A DNA stretch of 64,000 bases from positions 62,001 through 126,000 of the forward strand of contig CAWBOJ010000003.1 in NCBI GenBank assembly GCA_963790405.1, read 5' to 3'. The position numbers were made by a program, and so were the translations under genes. The DNA is from JBGSMX01 sp963790405 (GTDB taxonomy: Bacteria; Actinomycetota; Coriobacteriia; Anaerosomatales; JAGXFU01). Below the pieces are notes generated by a model. The model worked only from the letters and a program-made list of their open reading frames with translations. It searched no databases and had not been told where the DNA came from. Below are positions 26,236 through 33,724 of this stretch, piece by piece (the first letter of the stretch is position 1; the number at the start of each line of letters is the position of its first letter).

Positions 26236-27678
26236 CTACGCCGGTATGGGTTCCGCCTCAGTCGTCGTGCGTACGTCCTCGGTATCACCTTGGCCGACGT
26301 CCGTGACCCCAAGCGCATCAGGTTCCATGCGTGTGAACGCACGCCGGAACCACAGGATCGCGATGATGCCACTCGTGGCGTTTGCCCCGAGCGCAGCCCA
26401 CCACACACCGTTCAGGCCGAGCAGAACCGAACCCGCATAGGCCAGTGGCACGTAGAGCACGAACATGCGCAACAGCGAGAGCACCATCGAGTTCACCGGC
26501 TTATGAAGCGCGTTGAGCGCGTTCGTCACCGTAACGAGAACGGCAAGCAACATGTAGCTCGGGAACACGATTGCCATGTAGCTCGTGACCGTGCTGATGA
26601 CCTCGGGGTTGGAGTTGAACACGGCCGCGACAGATCCGCCGAAGACCAGTGAAAGGAGCCACACGACCCCGCCCCATCCAGATGCGATCAAGACGGCAAC
26701 ACGCACGGCACGTCCGACTCGCGCCTTGTTGCCGGCGCCCCAGTTCTGGCCCACGAACGGTACGAGAGCGGTGCCGAGCGCCATGATCACCATGACCGCG
26801 AACATCTCGAGACGACTCGCGACACCGAAGCCGGCGACCGCAGCAATGCCGTACGTCGCGACGATAGCGGTAACTACACCGGTGGATACCGGCGTGATGA
26901 GCTGCGTGATACCGGCGGGAACCGCAATCTTGAGAATGCGTCGCCACGAGGCGAACAGGTCGGACAGCCCGTGGCGTTCGAAGGTGATGAGCCCGCGTCG
27001 GCGCAGCACGTTGAACGAGATGATCAGCGCGATGCCTTGCGAGATGACGGTGGCGATCGCGGCGCCTTGCAGCCCACGCGCGGGAAACGGTCCGAGCCCA
27101 AAGATGAACAGCGGGTCGAGGATCGCATTGACCGTGAGCACAGTGAGCATGATCTTGGCCGGTGTCAGAGTGTCACCCGTCGCACGGATACCGCTATTGC
27201 CGACCTGCGGCACGATCACGAGCGGCAGTCCGAGATACCACACCATCATGTACGAGTGGATATGTTCGAGCACGATGCCCTCGGCACCCATCAATCCGAA
27301 CAGCGCGTCGATCGAGAGCAGACCCGTCATCGTGATCGTGAGTGCGACGAGCACTCCCAGAAGAATCGCGTCCATGGTGAGGCGCTGCGACTCGTGCGAA
27401 TCGCCCTGGCCGATGACCTTCGAGACCACAGCCGTCGTCCCGATGCCGATACCCATGCTCACCGAGTTCACGGCCATGACCACCGCAAGTGTGAAGCCCA
27501 TCGCAGCGAGTTCTTCCGTGCCCAGTTGACCCACGTAGAACGTATCCACGATGTTGAACCCCACCATCGCAAACATCGCGACGAGCATGGGGAGGGTAAG
27601 TCGCACGAGCGTACGTGCGACGGGACCTTCTGTCAGCCGAGCAACGGGACCGCTGCTCATGCGTGCTTCTTGTGACAT
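26236..27678 (-). CDS. MATE-family multidrug efflux transporter
   Basis: 480 residues with twelve transmembrane helices in two pseudo-repeats. MATE features include FNIVDTFYVGQLGTEELAAMGF in the first half and GVASRLEMFAVMVIMALGTAL with VPFVGQNWGAGNKARV in the second. It exports drugs or toxic organics with Na+ or H+. AAGGAACCTGGCGA supports the start at 27678, but an ATGA overlap with the MarR stop (27660) is also possible. It is co-transcribed with the MarR gene, its likely regulator. Confidence 0.93.
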   Translation of the reverse strand: MSQEARMSSGPVARLTEGPVARTLVRLTLPMLVAMFAMVGFNIVDTFYVGQLGTEELAAMGFTLAVVMAVNSVSMGIGIGTTAVVSKVIGQGDSHESQRLTMDAILLGVLVALTITMTGLLSIDALFGLMGAEGIVLEHIHSYMMVWYLGLPLVIVPQVGNSGIRATGDTLTPAKIMLTVLTVNAILDPLFIFGLGPFPARGLQGAAIATVISQGIALIISFNVLRRRGLITFERHGLSDLFASWRRILKIAVPAGITQLITPVSTGVVTAIVATYGIAAVAGFGVASRLEMFAVMVIMALGTALVPFVGQNWGAGNKARVGRAVRVAVLIASGWGGVVWLLSLVFGGSVAAVFNSNPEVISTVTSYMAIVFPSYMLLAVLVTVTNALNALHKPVNSMVLSLLRMFVLYVPLAYAGSVLLGLNGVWWAALGANATSGIIAILWFRRAFTRMEPDALGVTDVGQGDTEDVRTTTEAEPIPA

Positions 27679-28157
27679 TCGCCAGGTTCCTTACAGTCGT
27701 CTCCGAGCAGTTCGCAGGTGTTGTCGACCATCTTCTGGAGCAGGTCTTCGGCGATGCGCTTCTCGTCGTCGGTGAGGTTCTCGACGACTTTCGCATTCCA
27801 TTCCTGAGCCACACGATCAAATTCGCCGAGGAAGGCAACGCCCTCGTCAGTCAGCCGGATCATGTACGCCCGACCATCGTCGGGATGCTGCTCCCGAGCA
27901 ACGAACCCGAGATCTGTCAGCCTCTTGAGCGCGTGAGCAGCAGCACCCTTGTCCATGTCGATGTGCGCGCGGATGTCTTCCTGACGGGCGCCATCGTTGC
28001 GCAGCAGGAACATCATCATGCGGAAGTGGGTGAAATTCAGCCCGTGGGGCTTGAGTCGCCGATCGAAGTACATGTGAGTGCGACGATGCAGGATCGCCAC
28101 GAGTCGCGTGATCGGGTTGTGCACTTGAATGTGGCTGTTCGGGCTGATAATCTTCAT
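27657..28157 (-). CDS. MarR-family transcriptional regulator
   Basis: 166 residues from MKIISPNSH, chosen because GAGGAGCA precedes it. The winged helix contains LNFTHFRMMMFLLRNDGARQEDIRAHIDMDKGAAAHALKRLTDLG and the wing HPDDGRAYMIRLTDEG. The C-terminus is Cys/His-rich (CELLGDDCKEPGECHKKHA), possibly a metal or redox sensor. It probably represses itself and the MATE pump from the operator pair upstream. Confidence 0.93.
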   Translation of the reverse strand: MKIISPNSHIQVHNPITRLVAILHRRTHMYFDRRLKPHGLNFTHFRMMMFLLRNDGARQEDIRAHIDMDKGAAAHALKRLTDLGFVAREQHPDDGRAYMIRLTDEGVAFLGEFDRVAQEWNAKVVENLTDDEKRIAEDLLQKMVDNTCELLGDDCKEPGECHKKHA

Positions 28158-28180
28158 TGCTCCTCGGCGATGGTCGATTA

Positions 28181-28237
28181 TAGTTGCCTGTGCAACTAGT
28201 GCGCCATAATACGCCGATTTGGTTGCATGAGCAACTA
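28181..28237 (-). promoter_or_regulatory. marR-MATE promoter with two MarR operators
   Basis: Two near-identical inverted repeats lie 39 bp apart (centre to centre): TAGTTGC-N4-GCAACTA (28181-28198, perfect) and GGTTGC-N4-GCAACTA (28221-28237). On the minus strand TTGCTC (28229-28234) and TATTAT (28206-28211) form -35 and -10 boxes with a 17-bp spacer. One operator overlaps the -35 and the other lies just downstream of the -10, a clear layout for repression and about four helical turns apart. Confidence 0.75.
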
Positions 28238-28324
28238 ATCGGGGTTTCGCCGCTCTTGACGCCACGCAACGCGCAAGACTGGGTACGTACCGAACAATTA
28301 CACCTGCAATGGAGGCCCCAGCCA

Positions 28325-28564
28325 GTGAGCACGCTCAAGAGCTCTCGCCACCCGATGTCGGCCGACATCGAAGTGGCCCTGCGCGAGCGCAAACTCGTGA
28401 CGGCGTACCTGAGACGTCCTTCGTACCAGCAGAACGACTACCTCGACTGGATCGAACGCGCGAAGCGAGACGTGACGCGGGCGAGACGGCTCGAGCAGAT
28501 GCTCAGTGAGCTCGAGGACGGCAAGACCTACATGAGGATGCCCTGGCGAACGTCACGCGACTAG
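28325..28564 (+). CDS. YdeI/OmpD-associated family protein (short form)
   Basis: 79 residues from a GTG after TGGAGGCCCCA. The sequence SADIEVALRERKLVTAYLRRP, then YQQNDYLDWIERAKRDVTRARRLEQML and YMRMPWR, matches the helical C-terminal domain of YdeI-like proteins. In Escherichia coli this family is linked to peptide antibiotic resistance; short forms are of unknown role. It is divergent from marR, and the promoter region could be shared. Confidence 0.75.
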   Translation: MSTLKSSRHPMSADIEVALRERKLVTAYLRRPSYQQNDYLDWIERAKRDVTRARRLEQMLSELEDGKTYMRMPWRTSRD

Positions 28565-28608
28565 CACACGGCCCCGAAGTTCGGGAAGATACTTGTCGGG
28601 GGTGACGT

Positions 28609-29674
28609 ATGGTGCTCGAAAACGTCCCGAAGTCCACGCTCGACTGGCTCACACAGCCGGACAACCCGGCCGTGGCGGTGATGACGCGGCGCGAGCTCCT
28701 CGGCGAAGCGGAGTCGACAGAGCTGGATGCGCTTTGGGCCCGGCGCAACGAGTACGCGCCCGTCGCGAGCATCCTAGATCAGATGCAACCCGACGGCTCG
28801 TGGGCACCGCCGAAGCGTGACTACCAGAAGTACTGGGGCTCGCTGTGGCAGATTCACTTCCTGGGCGAGCTGTACGCGAACGGTGACGATGAGCGCGTGC
28901 AGCGGGCCGCAGCATATGCGTTCTCGCGGCAGCTGGCAGATGGCTCGTGGAGCGCGACCGACGCACAACCACACGGCTCCATCGCCTGCCTGACCGCAAA
29001 CGTAGCCCGCGCATTGGCCCGCCTCGGCTTTGCGCGCGATGAGCGCGTGATTGCGGCGCTCGAACATGTCGTGGGGCTCCACCAGACCCTCGGGCAAGAT
29101 CGACTGTCGCGAGGCGCGCCCATACTCGCTTATCGAGTACTGCCACATGCTCACCCCCAAAGAGCTGCTGTTTCTCGGTGAGGTACCGCGCGATGTCTGG
29201 CCTTCACATGCCGAGGAGTTGCGCGACGCCTGCGTGGCCGCACTGCGCGACAAGGAGATCTACCGCTGCCTGCCGGTCGAGGCGAAGGAGTTTCGCAAAC
29301 AGCAAGGAGAGCTGCCCGCCGAGAAGCGCTCCGGTTTCCGTGAGCGCTACCTGGCCGAGCACGAGCCGTTGCACTACGGCGACAAGTCCGGGTGGCTGAA
29401 GTTCGGCTATCCGTTGTCATACAACTCGGATGCACTCGAGTCGCTGGTGGCGCTCGCGGGCGTCGGGGAGACGTATCGCCCCGAGTACGAGGCGGCACTC
29501 GCAGTCGTGCGCGACGCTGCTGACGATCAGATGCGCTGGACGCTGCGCACCAGCTTCAACGGAAAGATGCTCGCCGATGTCGAGGCCAAGGGCGAACCCA
29601 GCAAGTGGCTCACACTGCGAGCGCTACGAGTGCTGCGGGCGTTCGCGAGCAGATCGGCAGCCGCTAGAGCTTGA
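28609..29674 (+). CDS. Alpha/alpha-toroid (prenyltransferase/squalene-cyclase-like) protein (one frameshift)
   Basis: ATG after GGGGGTGACGT. Pieces in two frames join near 29094, where one extra base follows CTCGGGC: MVLENVPKSTLDWL to ALEHVVGLHQTL, then DCREARPYSLIEYCHMLTPKE to RALRVLRAF. The repaired protein is about 355 residues with toroid repeat motifs QPDGSW and QLADGSWSA, each followed by helix pairs. No catalytic DxDD or zinc motif is clear, so it may bind rather than cyclise. A related protein is at 44.8-45.9 kb. Function unknown. Confidence 0.65.
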
Positions 29675-30510
29675 ACTCGCCGCGGCCCACGATCCTCGCA
29701 GAGCCGCCGACCTCGACTGCGGTCGCGCCATCGGAATCGCCCTCGGCACGTGCGAACAGCGTAGAGGGGCGTCCGATCTCGGCGCCCTGGGAGATCTCGA
29801 TCTCGTCGCCCCACGCGATGCGCCCGTGCCGAGCCAGATGCACGGCAAGCGGTCCGGCTGCCGAACCGGTCGCCGGGTCCTCGGCCACGCCCGCTCCGGG
29901 CACGAACACGCGCGTCTTCACCCTCAGAGCCGTCGACCGCGAAGCAGTTGATGCCGAGCACGCCGAGCCGGGCCAGCGCCTGCATGTCGGGCGCTAGGTT
30001 CGCGACCTCTTCTGCCGAGGAGACGCATACGTACACGTGTGGGACTCCGTTGTCGTAGAGCTCGACCGGCAGCTCCGAGCGCACGACGCCGAGCGCCGCC
30101 AGAAGCGCATCAGCGTGCGGGTACGGCTCGACCGAAGGCAGCGGCTGCGACATTCGGCCGAACACAATGCTGCCGCCAGCGTCACGCTCGAGCACGACCG
30201 GCACGATGCCCTGGCCGCATTCGAGTTCGATCACGTCACGCTGCAGAGGTGCCGCAAGCACCCACGCGGTACCAAGTGTGGGATGGCCGGCAAACGGCAG
30301 TTCCTCGGCAGGTGTGAAAATGCGCATGCGTGCCTGGCCACCCTGCTCGGGAGGTAGCACGAAGGTGCACTCAGAGAAGTTGAGTTCGCGAGCCAGCATC
30401 TGCATCTGTTCGGTGGTGAGTCCTCGCGCATCGGTGAACACGCCGAGCTGGTTGCCGGCGAACGCGGTATCGGTGAAGACGTCGACGAGTGTGAAGCGGG
30501 CGGTCGTCAT
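29664..30510 (-). CDS. PhzF-family isomerase-like protein (one frameshift)
   Basis: The start MTTARFTLVDVFTDTAFAGNQLG, the catalytic-type Glu in RELNFSECTFVL and the EELPFAGHPTLGTAW motif are typical of PhzF. One extra base in a C run near 29921 shifts the frame; the continuation VFVPGAGVAEDPATGSAAGP, a second family signature, runs to the stop. The repaired protein is about 280 residues, normal for the family. PhzF proteins catalyse isomerisation by proton transfer, but most homologues outside phenazine clusters have unknown substrates. It overlaps the small gene upstream (ATGA). Confidence 0.87.
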
Positions 30511-30725
30511 GAGGCGGCCAGTGCCTCGGCCACGCGAGGCGGGAGCGCGTCGCGGTCGTCGTCCGGCAGCGTCTTGATGGCGGCCCACACCTCGGGACAG
30601 TGGAGTGAGTCGTCGAGTTCGAGAACCCGGCGGATCGCGACGTCGACCGCCTTGCGATTCTCCTTGTCGTACGGCCGATCGAGCGCCTCGAACAGCCAGT
30701 GCATCTGGCGCATATAGCAGGTCAT
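30507..30725 (-). CDS. Small hypothetical protein upstream of PhzF
   Basis: 72 residues, MTCYMRQMHWLFEAL, then a helical acidic sequence with DDSLHCPEVWAAIKTLPDDDRDALPPRV. No transmembrane helix. It is translationally coupled to phzF by an ATGA overlap, so it is likely real. A second in-frame ATG (MRQMHWLF) is possible. Family not recognised. Confidence 0.5.
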   Translation of the reverse strand: MTCYMRQMHWLFEALDRPYDKENRKAVDVAIRRVLELDDSLHCPEVWAAIKTLPDDDRDALPPRVAEALAAS

Positions 30726-30788
30726 CGGTTGGACTCGTGGGACTCGGGACGCTCGACTTGCTCGGCAGGCTCGACCTGCTCGGGCGGC

Positions 30789-31043
30789 TCACTGCGGACG
30801 CTGCGGACGCTCGGGCGACTTGCCTGGCAGCGTCTCTTCAATGCCTGCAGCCTTCTCGTAGCGACGCTGGAGGTAGATGCCGTAGACGCCGATCAGCAGG
30901 ATCGCCAGCCCCGGCCACACGAGAATCTTCATTTCCGTGCCGAGGCCAAGCAGAAGGAACATGATGCCGAATACGAAGAACGCAGGCCCGTTGATGCGCG
31001 ACGGCCCGGGTTCACCTTTGGACTTGAACATGCCTCTGGGCAT
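30789..31043 (-). CDS. Small two-helix membrane protein
   Basis: 84 residues from MPRGMFKSKGEPG, with GGGAGGTG upstream. Two transmembrane helices (PAFFVFGIMFLLLGLGT and ILVWPGLAILLIGVYGIYL) are joined by a short loop; the ends are charged and Pro-rich. No known family. It is probably a single gene or the first of the phzF operon. Confidence 0.6.
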   Translation of the reverse strand: MPRGMFKSKGEPGPSRINGPAFFVFGIMFLLLGLGTEMKILVWPGLAILLIGVYGIYLQRRYEKAAGIEETLPGKSPERPQRPQ

Positions 31044-31108
31044 ACGTGACACCTCCCAGGGACATGGTACACGGATTGACATGAAGGCTTGTGCCGGCCG
31101 GATGGGAG

Positions 31109-31126
31109 CGTTATCTTGTGATAACG
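31109..31126 (+). promoter_or_regulatory. Palindromic operator of the toxin-antitoxin locus
   Basis: CGTTATC-TTGT-GATAACG is a perfect 7-bp inverted repeat, 16 bp upstream of the toxin-like start at 31142. GGATAAT follows directly and may be a -10 box. Palindromes here are the usual target of the HTH-containing antitoxin, so autoregulation is likely. Confidence 0.55.
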
Positions 31127-31141
31127 GATAATGGAGGCGGC

Positions 31142-31374
31142 ATGGTTCAGCGTGATCAAGTCGCCCTGTTCTTGGAGCTGCTCAGACAATGTGCGTCCTG
31201 CGACTTCCGATTCGAGCAACGTGCCGAGAACATGGCGACGCTAGCGAAGCTCGGCATCACCATTTCGGACGCGAAGAAGCGGATGCTCGTTGCCTTTGTT
31301 TCTCATTCCACGAAACCGCGCAACCTATCACCTTCCCCTATCGACACGCCACAGGCGAAGGGAGCGATGGCTGA
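31142..31374 (+). pseudogene. Remnant of MqsR-like toxin gene
   Basis: After GGAGGCGGC, the first frame gives MVQRDQVALFLELLRQCASC to LAKLGITISDAKKRML, like the N-terminal half of MqsR-related toxins partnered with Panacea antitoxins. A second frame gives SFHETAQPITFPYRHATGEG and stops at 31372-31374, overlapping the antitoxin ATG; this resembles the C-terminal end of that toxin class. The middle (about 40 residues in relatives) appears to be missing. I infer a toxin with an internal deletion and frame change. Confidence 0.45.
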
Positions 31375-32382
31375 TGAACCCGCAGGAGTGCTTCGAGTGC
31401 GACAAGCTTGGTCACCCCGAGGATCGAAGAGCACACGGAGAGCCTACCTGTACGCGGCGAGCCCACAGAGGTCGACGCCAAGGTCGGCATCTGTCCCGAG
31501 TGCGGTGCCGACATGTCGATCGAGGAGCTCGACGACGCAACGCTGGTGGCTGCCTTCAACGCCTACCGCAAGAAGCATGGCCTCATGACCCCGGAACACA
31601 TGCGTCGTCTTCGAGAGCGCTACGGGTTGGGGGTGCGCGCGTTCTCGCTGCTCCTCGGCTGGGGCGAGATCACCCTGCACCGCTACGAGAGCGGCTCGCT
31701 TCAGGACGCCGCCCACGAAGCAGCACTACGCATGGCCGAGGAGCCCGCGAACATCCGCGTCTACCTGCAGGCCAATGGCCACAAGCTGACTCCTCGCCAG
31801 CGAGCGCAACTTGAGGCTCATCTCGAAGCACTCGCCGAGGGCGAGCGCGCGGCCTGCTCCCCGACACTGCAGGACCGGTTCATTGCGCGCGAGGAGCAAG
31901 ATGCCTACGGCGGCTGGATGCCTCTGCGACTCTCCAAGCTGCGCGAGATGATTCTCTACTTTGCTGGGGTACCCGACATGTACGAGACGAAACTCAACAA
32001 GCTGCTCTTCTACGCCGACTTCGTGCACTACAAGCAGCACCGAGTCTCGATCTCCGGTTCACCCTACCTGGCCTTTCAGCATGGCCCTGTGCCACAGCAC
32101 TACCCCTGGATCGAGGCGGACCTGATCGAAGGCGAGGACCTCACAGTGGAGGAGGTCTGCTTCCCCGATGGCAATTCCGGCACGGTGCTGAAGTCCCTAC
32201 GCGAGCCCGACACCGCGCTCTTCTCCGCCGAGGAGATGGCGACGCTCCACCATGTTGCCCAGGAGCTGGGCAGCCTCACGAGTCGCCAACTCCGCGACAG
32301 GTCACACGCCGAGAAGGCGTGGACCGACACGCCTCAACGCAAGATGATCAGCTACGAGCTGGCCGAGGAGCTGTCGCTGTAG
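31374..32382 (+). CDS. MqsA-type zinc-ribbon / HTH / Panacea (SocA-like) antitoxin (one frameshift)
   Basis: ATG overlaps the toxin-remnant stop. The N-terminal part MNPQECFECDKL is in one frame; an extra base near 31405 moves to the frame with VTPRIEEHTESL and CPECGADM, completing an MqsA-like zinc ribbon with two CxxC pairs. Next is a HigA/MqsA-type HTH (HMRRLRERYGLGVRAFSLLLGWGEITLHRYE) and then a Panacea domain (KLREMILYFAGVPDMYETKLNKLLFYADF to ELAEELSL). Panacea antitoxins block toxins directly. About 335 residues when repaired. It probably binds 31109-31126. Confidence 0.8.
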
Positions 32383-32420
32383 GTCAGCTGGCCGCGGGCC
32401 ACTACTTCCCGCGATGCCTG

Positions 32421-33203
32421 TCAGACGGCCCGCGGAGGATAGAACACCCCAATCGCACTGAACTGGGCCGTCCGCAGATAGTGGGTGCCGACGAACAGGT
32501 GGACATCGTGCGTATCGATTCCCAAGCGCACGTTGTACTGGTACTCAACATCGGCAGCGGCCGCTTCCTCGCTGCTTTTCCGTGATCGCTGTCCCCGGAA
32601 CAGTGCGTAGGCCTCCCAGTCGAACAGCTGATAGCTGTGGCCCGGGCAATCGGGTCCGCATCGAAAATCGTACATGAACTTGTAGGGTATCCGTTCGAGC
32701 GGTCGCAGCTGCGGACCTAGTAGATTCTGCTGTCCCATGATGTTGATCTGTGCCGAACTCCAGGCTCCTGGGTCGTGCACCGCGCGCAGCCGGGCTGGAC
32801 CGTGGACCTTAACCACACCGAGCGAGCATTCCAGACTGTTCGCATGGGACTGCAGTTCTTCGATTGTCGAGACGAGCGGCAGGACGATCTCTCGCCGCGC
32901 GGCCCAGTCAGGGGGCTTGCCACGACCCGTCCCCACATGATCGATCACCTCATACTCCGAACCCACTGGCGTCCACGTGTCGCCACGCGGATCCGAACCC
33001 TTGTGCTGGACTTGCAGCTCGACAATGTCCCACTTCTTGAACTGCTCATCGAACTTCAGATGCCTGAAACGCACAGGGTAGAGCCTGACGAATCTGCCAG
33101 TGTCCAGGTCGATTCCAGCGGTGCAGACCGTCTCGTCGTACTTGCTGCTTGGGTTGGGGTAGGTCTTGACGACGATGAGCAGGCGCTTACGCACTGCAGG
33201 CAT
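32421..33203 (-). CDS. Hypothetical protein paired with DUF488
   Basis: 260 residues. It starts MPAVRKRLLIVVKTYPNPSSKYDETVC, then AGIDLDTGRFVRLYPVRFRHL and a C-terminal region YDFRCGPDCPGHSYQLFDWEAY with Cys and His that may hold a metal. A family of this kind is often found beside DUF488 genes, and here its start overlaps the DUF488 stop by 17 bases. I recall no established function. Confidence 0.6.
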   Translation of the reverse strand: MPAVRKRLLIVVKTYPNPSSKYDETVCTAGIDLDTGRFVRLYPVRFRHLKFDEQFKKWDIVELQVQHKGSDPRGDTWTPVGSEYEVIDHVGTGRGKPPDWAARREIVLPLVSTIEELQSHANSLECSLGVVKVHGPARLRAVHDPGAWSSAQINIMGQQNLLGPQLRPLERIPYKFMYDFRCGPDCPGHSYQLFDWEAYALFRGQRSRKSSEEAAAADVEYQYNVRLGIDTHDVHLFVGTHYLRTAQFSAIGVFYPPRAV

Positions 33204-33645
33204 GACGCAGGTGCTCTACTGCCATGGGCCGCGATGCCGCGGCCACGAGCGATTCGGCCACCAGACTGCGGTGACACCGCGCGGGATCCTCCTCGTAGCA
33301 GACAAGACAGACGTGTCTTGTCTCTGCCAGTTCCGCCACCTGTGCGATCTCACCTTCCCGCTCTGACAACTGGCTGCGGAAGAGAGGGGCAAACTCGTCA
33401 AACGTCATCGCACCATCCTTGAGCGCGTGTCGAAGATCCCGCGGGTTCCCGAACACGCGAGCGTGAAGGTAGTCGATGCCTGCCTCATCAAGACGCGCCG
33501 AAAGCGCCGTCTTCGAGAATCCCTTGCGGCGGCTGATCGGGACATCGCGAACATCAACCACAACTTCGACCCCGGCTGCCGAGAGGGTCTCAACCCACTG
33601 GTCCAACGCAACGCCCTCATACCCGATTGTCCAGACTGCACCCAC
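33187..33645 (-). CDS. DUF488-family protein
   Basis: 152 residues with a GTG start after GAGGAGGGCGCTC. The family motifs are present: VWTIGYEG at the start, VVVDVRDVPISRRKGFSK, FGNPRDLRHALKDG, and VCLVCYEEDPARCHRSLVAE with its Cys-Arg-Cys-His-type pattern. DUF488 proteins are small putative nucleic-acid or nucleotide-related enzymes of unknown activity, common in mobile or defence-rich regions. It is coupled with the 32421 gene. Confidence 0.85.
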   Translation of the reverse strand: MGAVWTIGYEGVALDQWVETLSAAGVEVVVDVRDVPISRRKGFSKTALSARLDEAGIDYLHARVFGNPRDLRHALKDGAMTFDEFAPLFRSQLSEREGEIAQVAELAETRHVCLVCYEEDPARCHRSLVAESLVAAASRPMAVEHLRHACSA

Positions 33646-33724
33646 GAGCGCCCTCCTCTAGGCCGCAGCGATGATCGCACGTTCCGCCAAACAGAACCTT
33701 ATCATCCCCTGACCGACCCGGACG

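Noticed and set aside
26585..27529. 314-codon open frame opposite the MATE gene
   Set aside because: Shadow of a conserved transporter; no ribosome site or domain.
31374..31374. Fusion of the toxin and antitoxin frames as a real protein
   Set aside because: One long frame crosses the junction but loses the zinc-ribbon and Panacea domains; overlapping stop and start are more likely.
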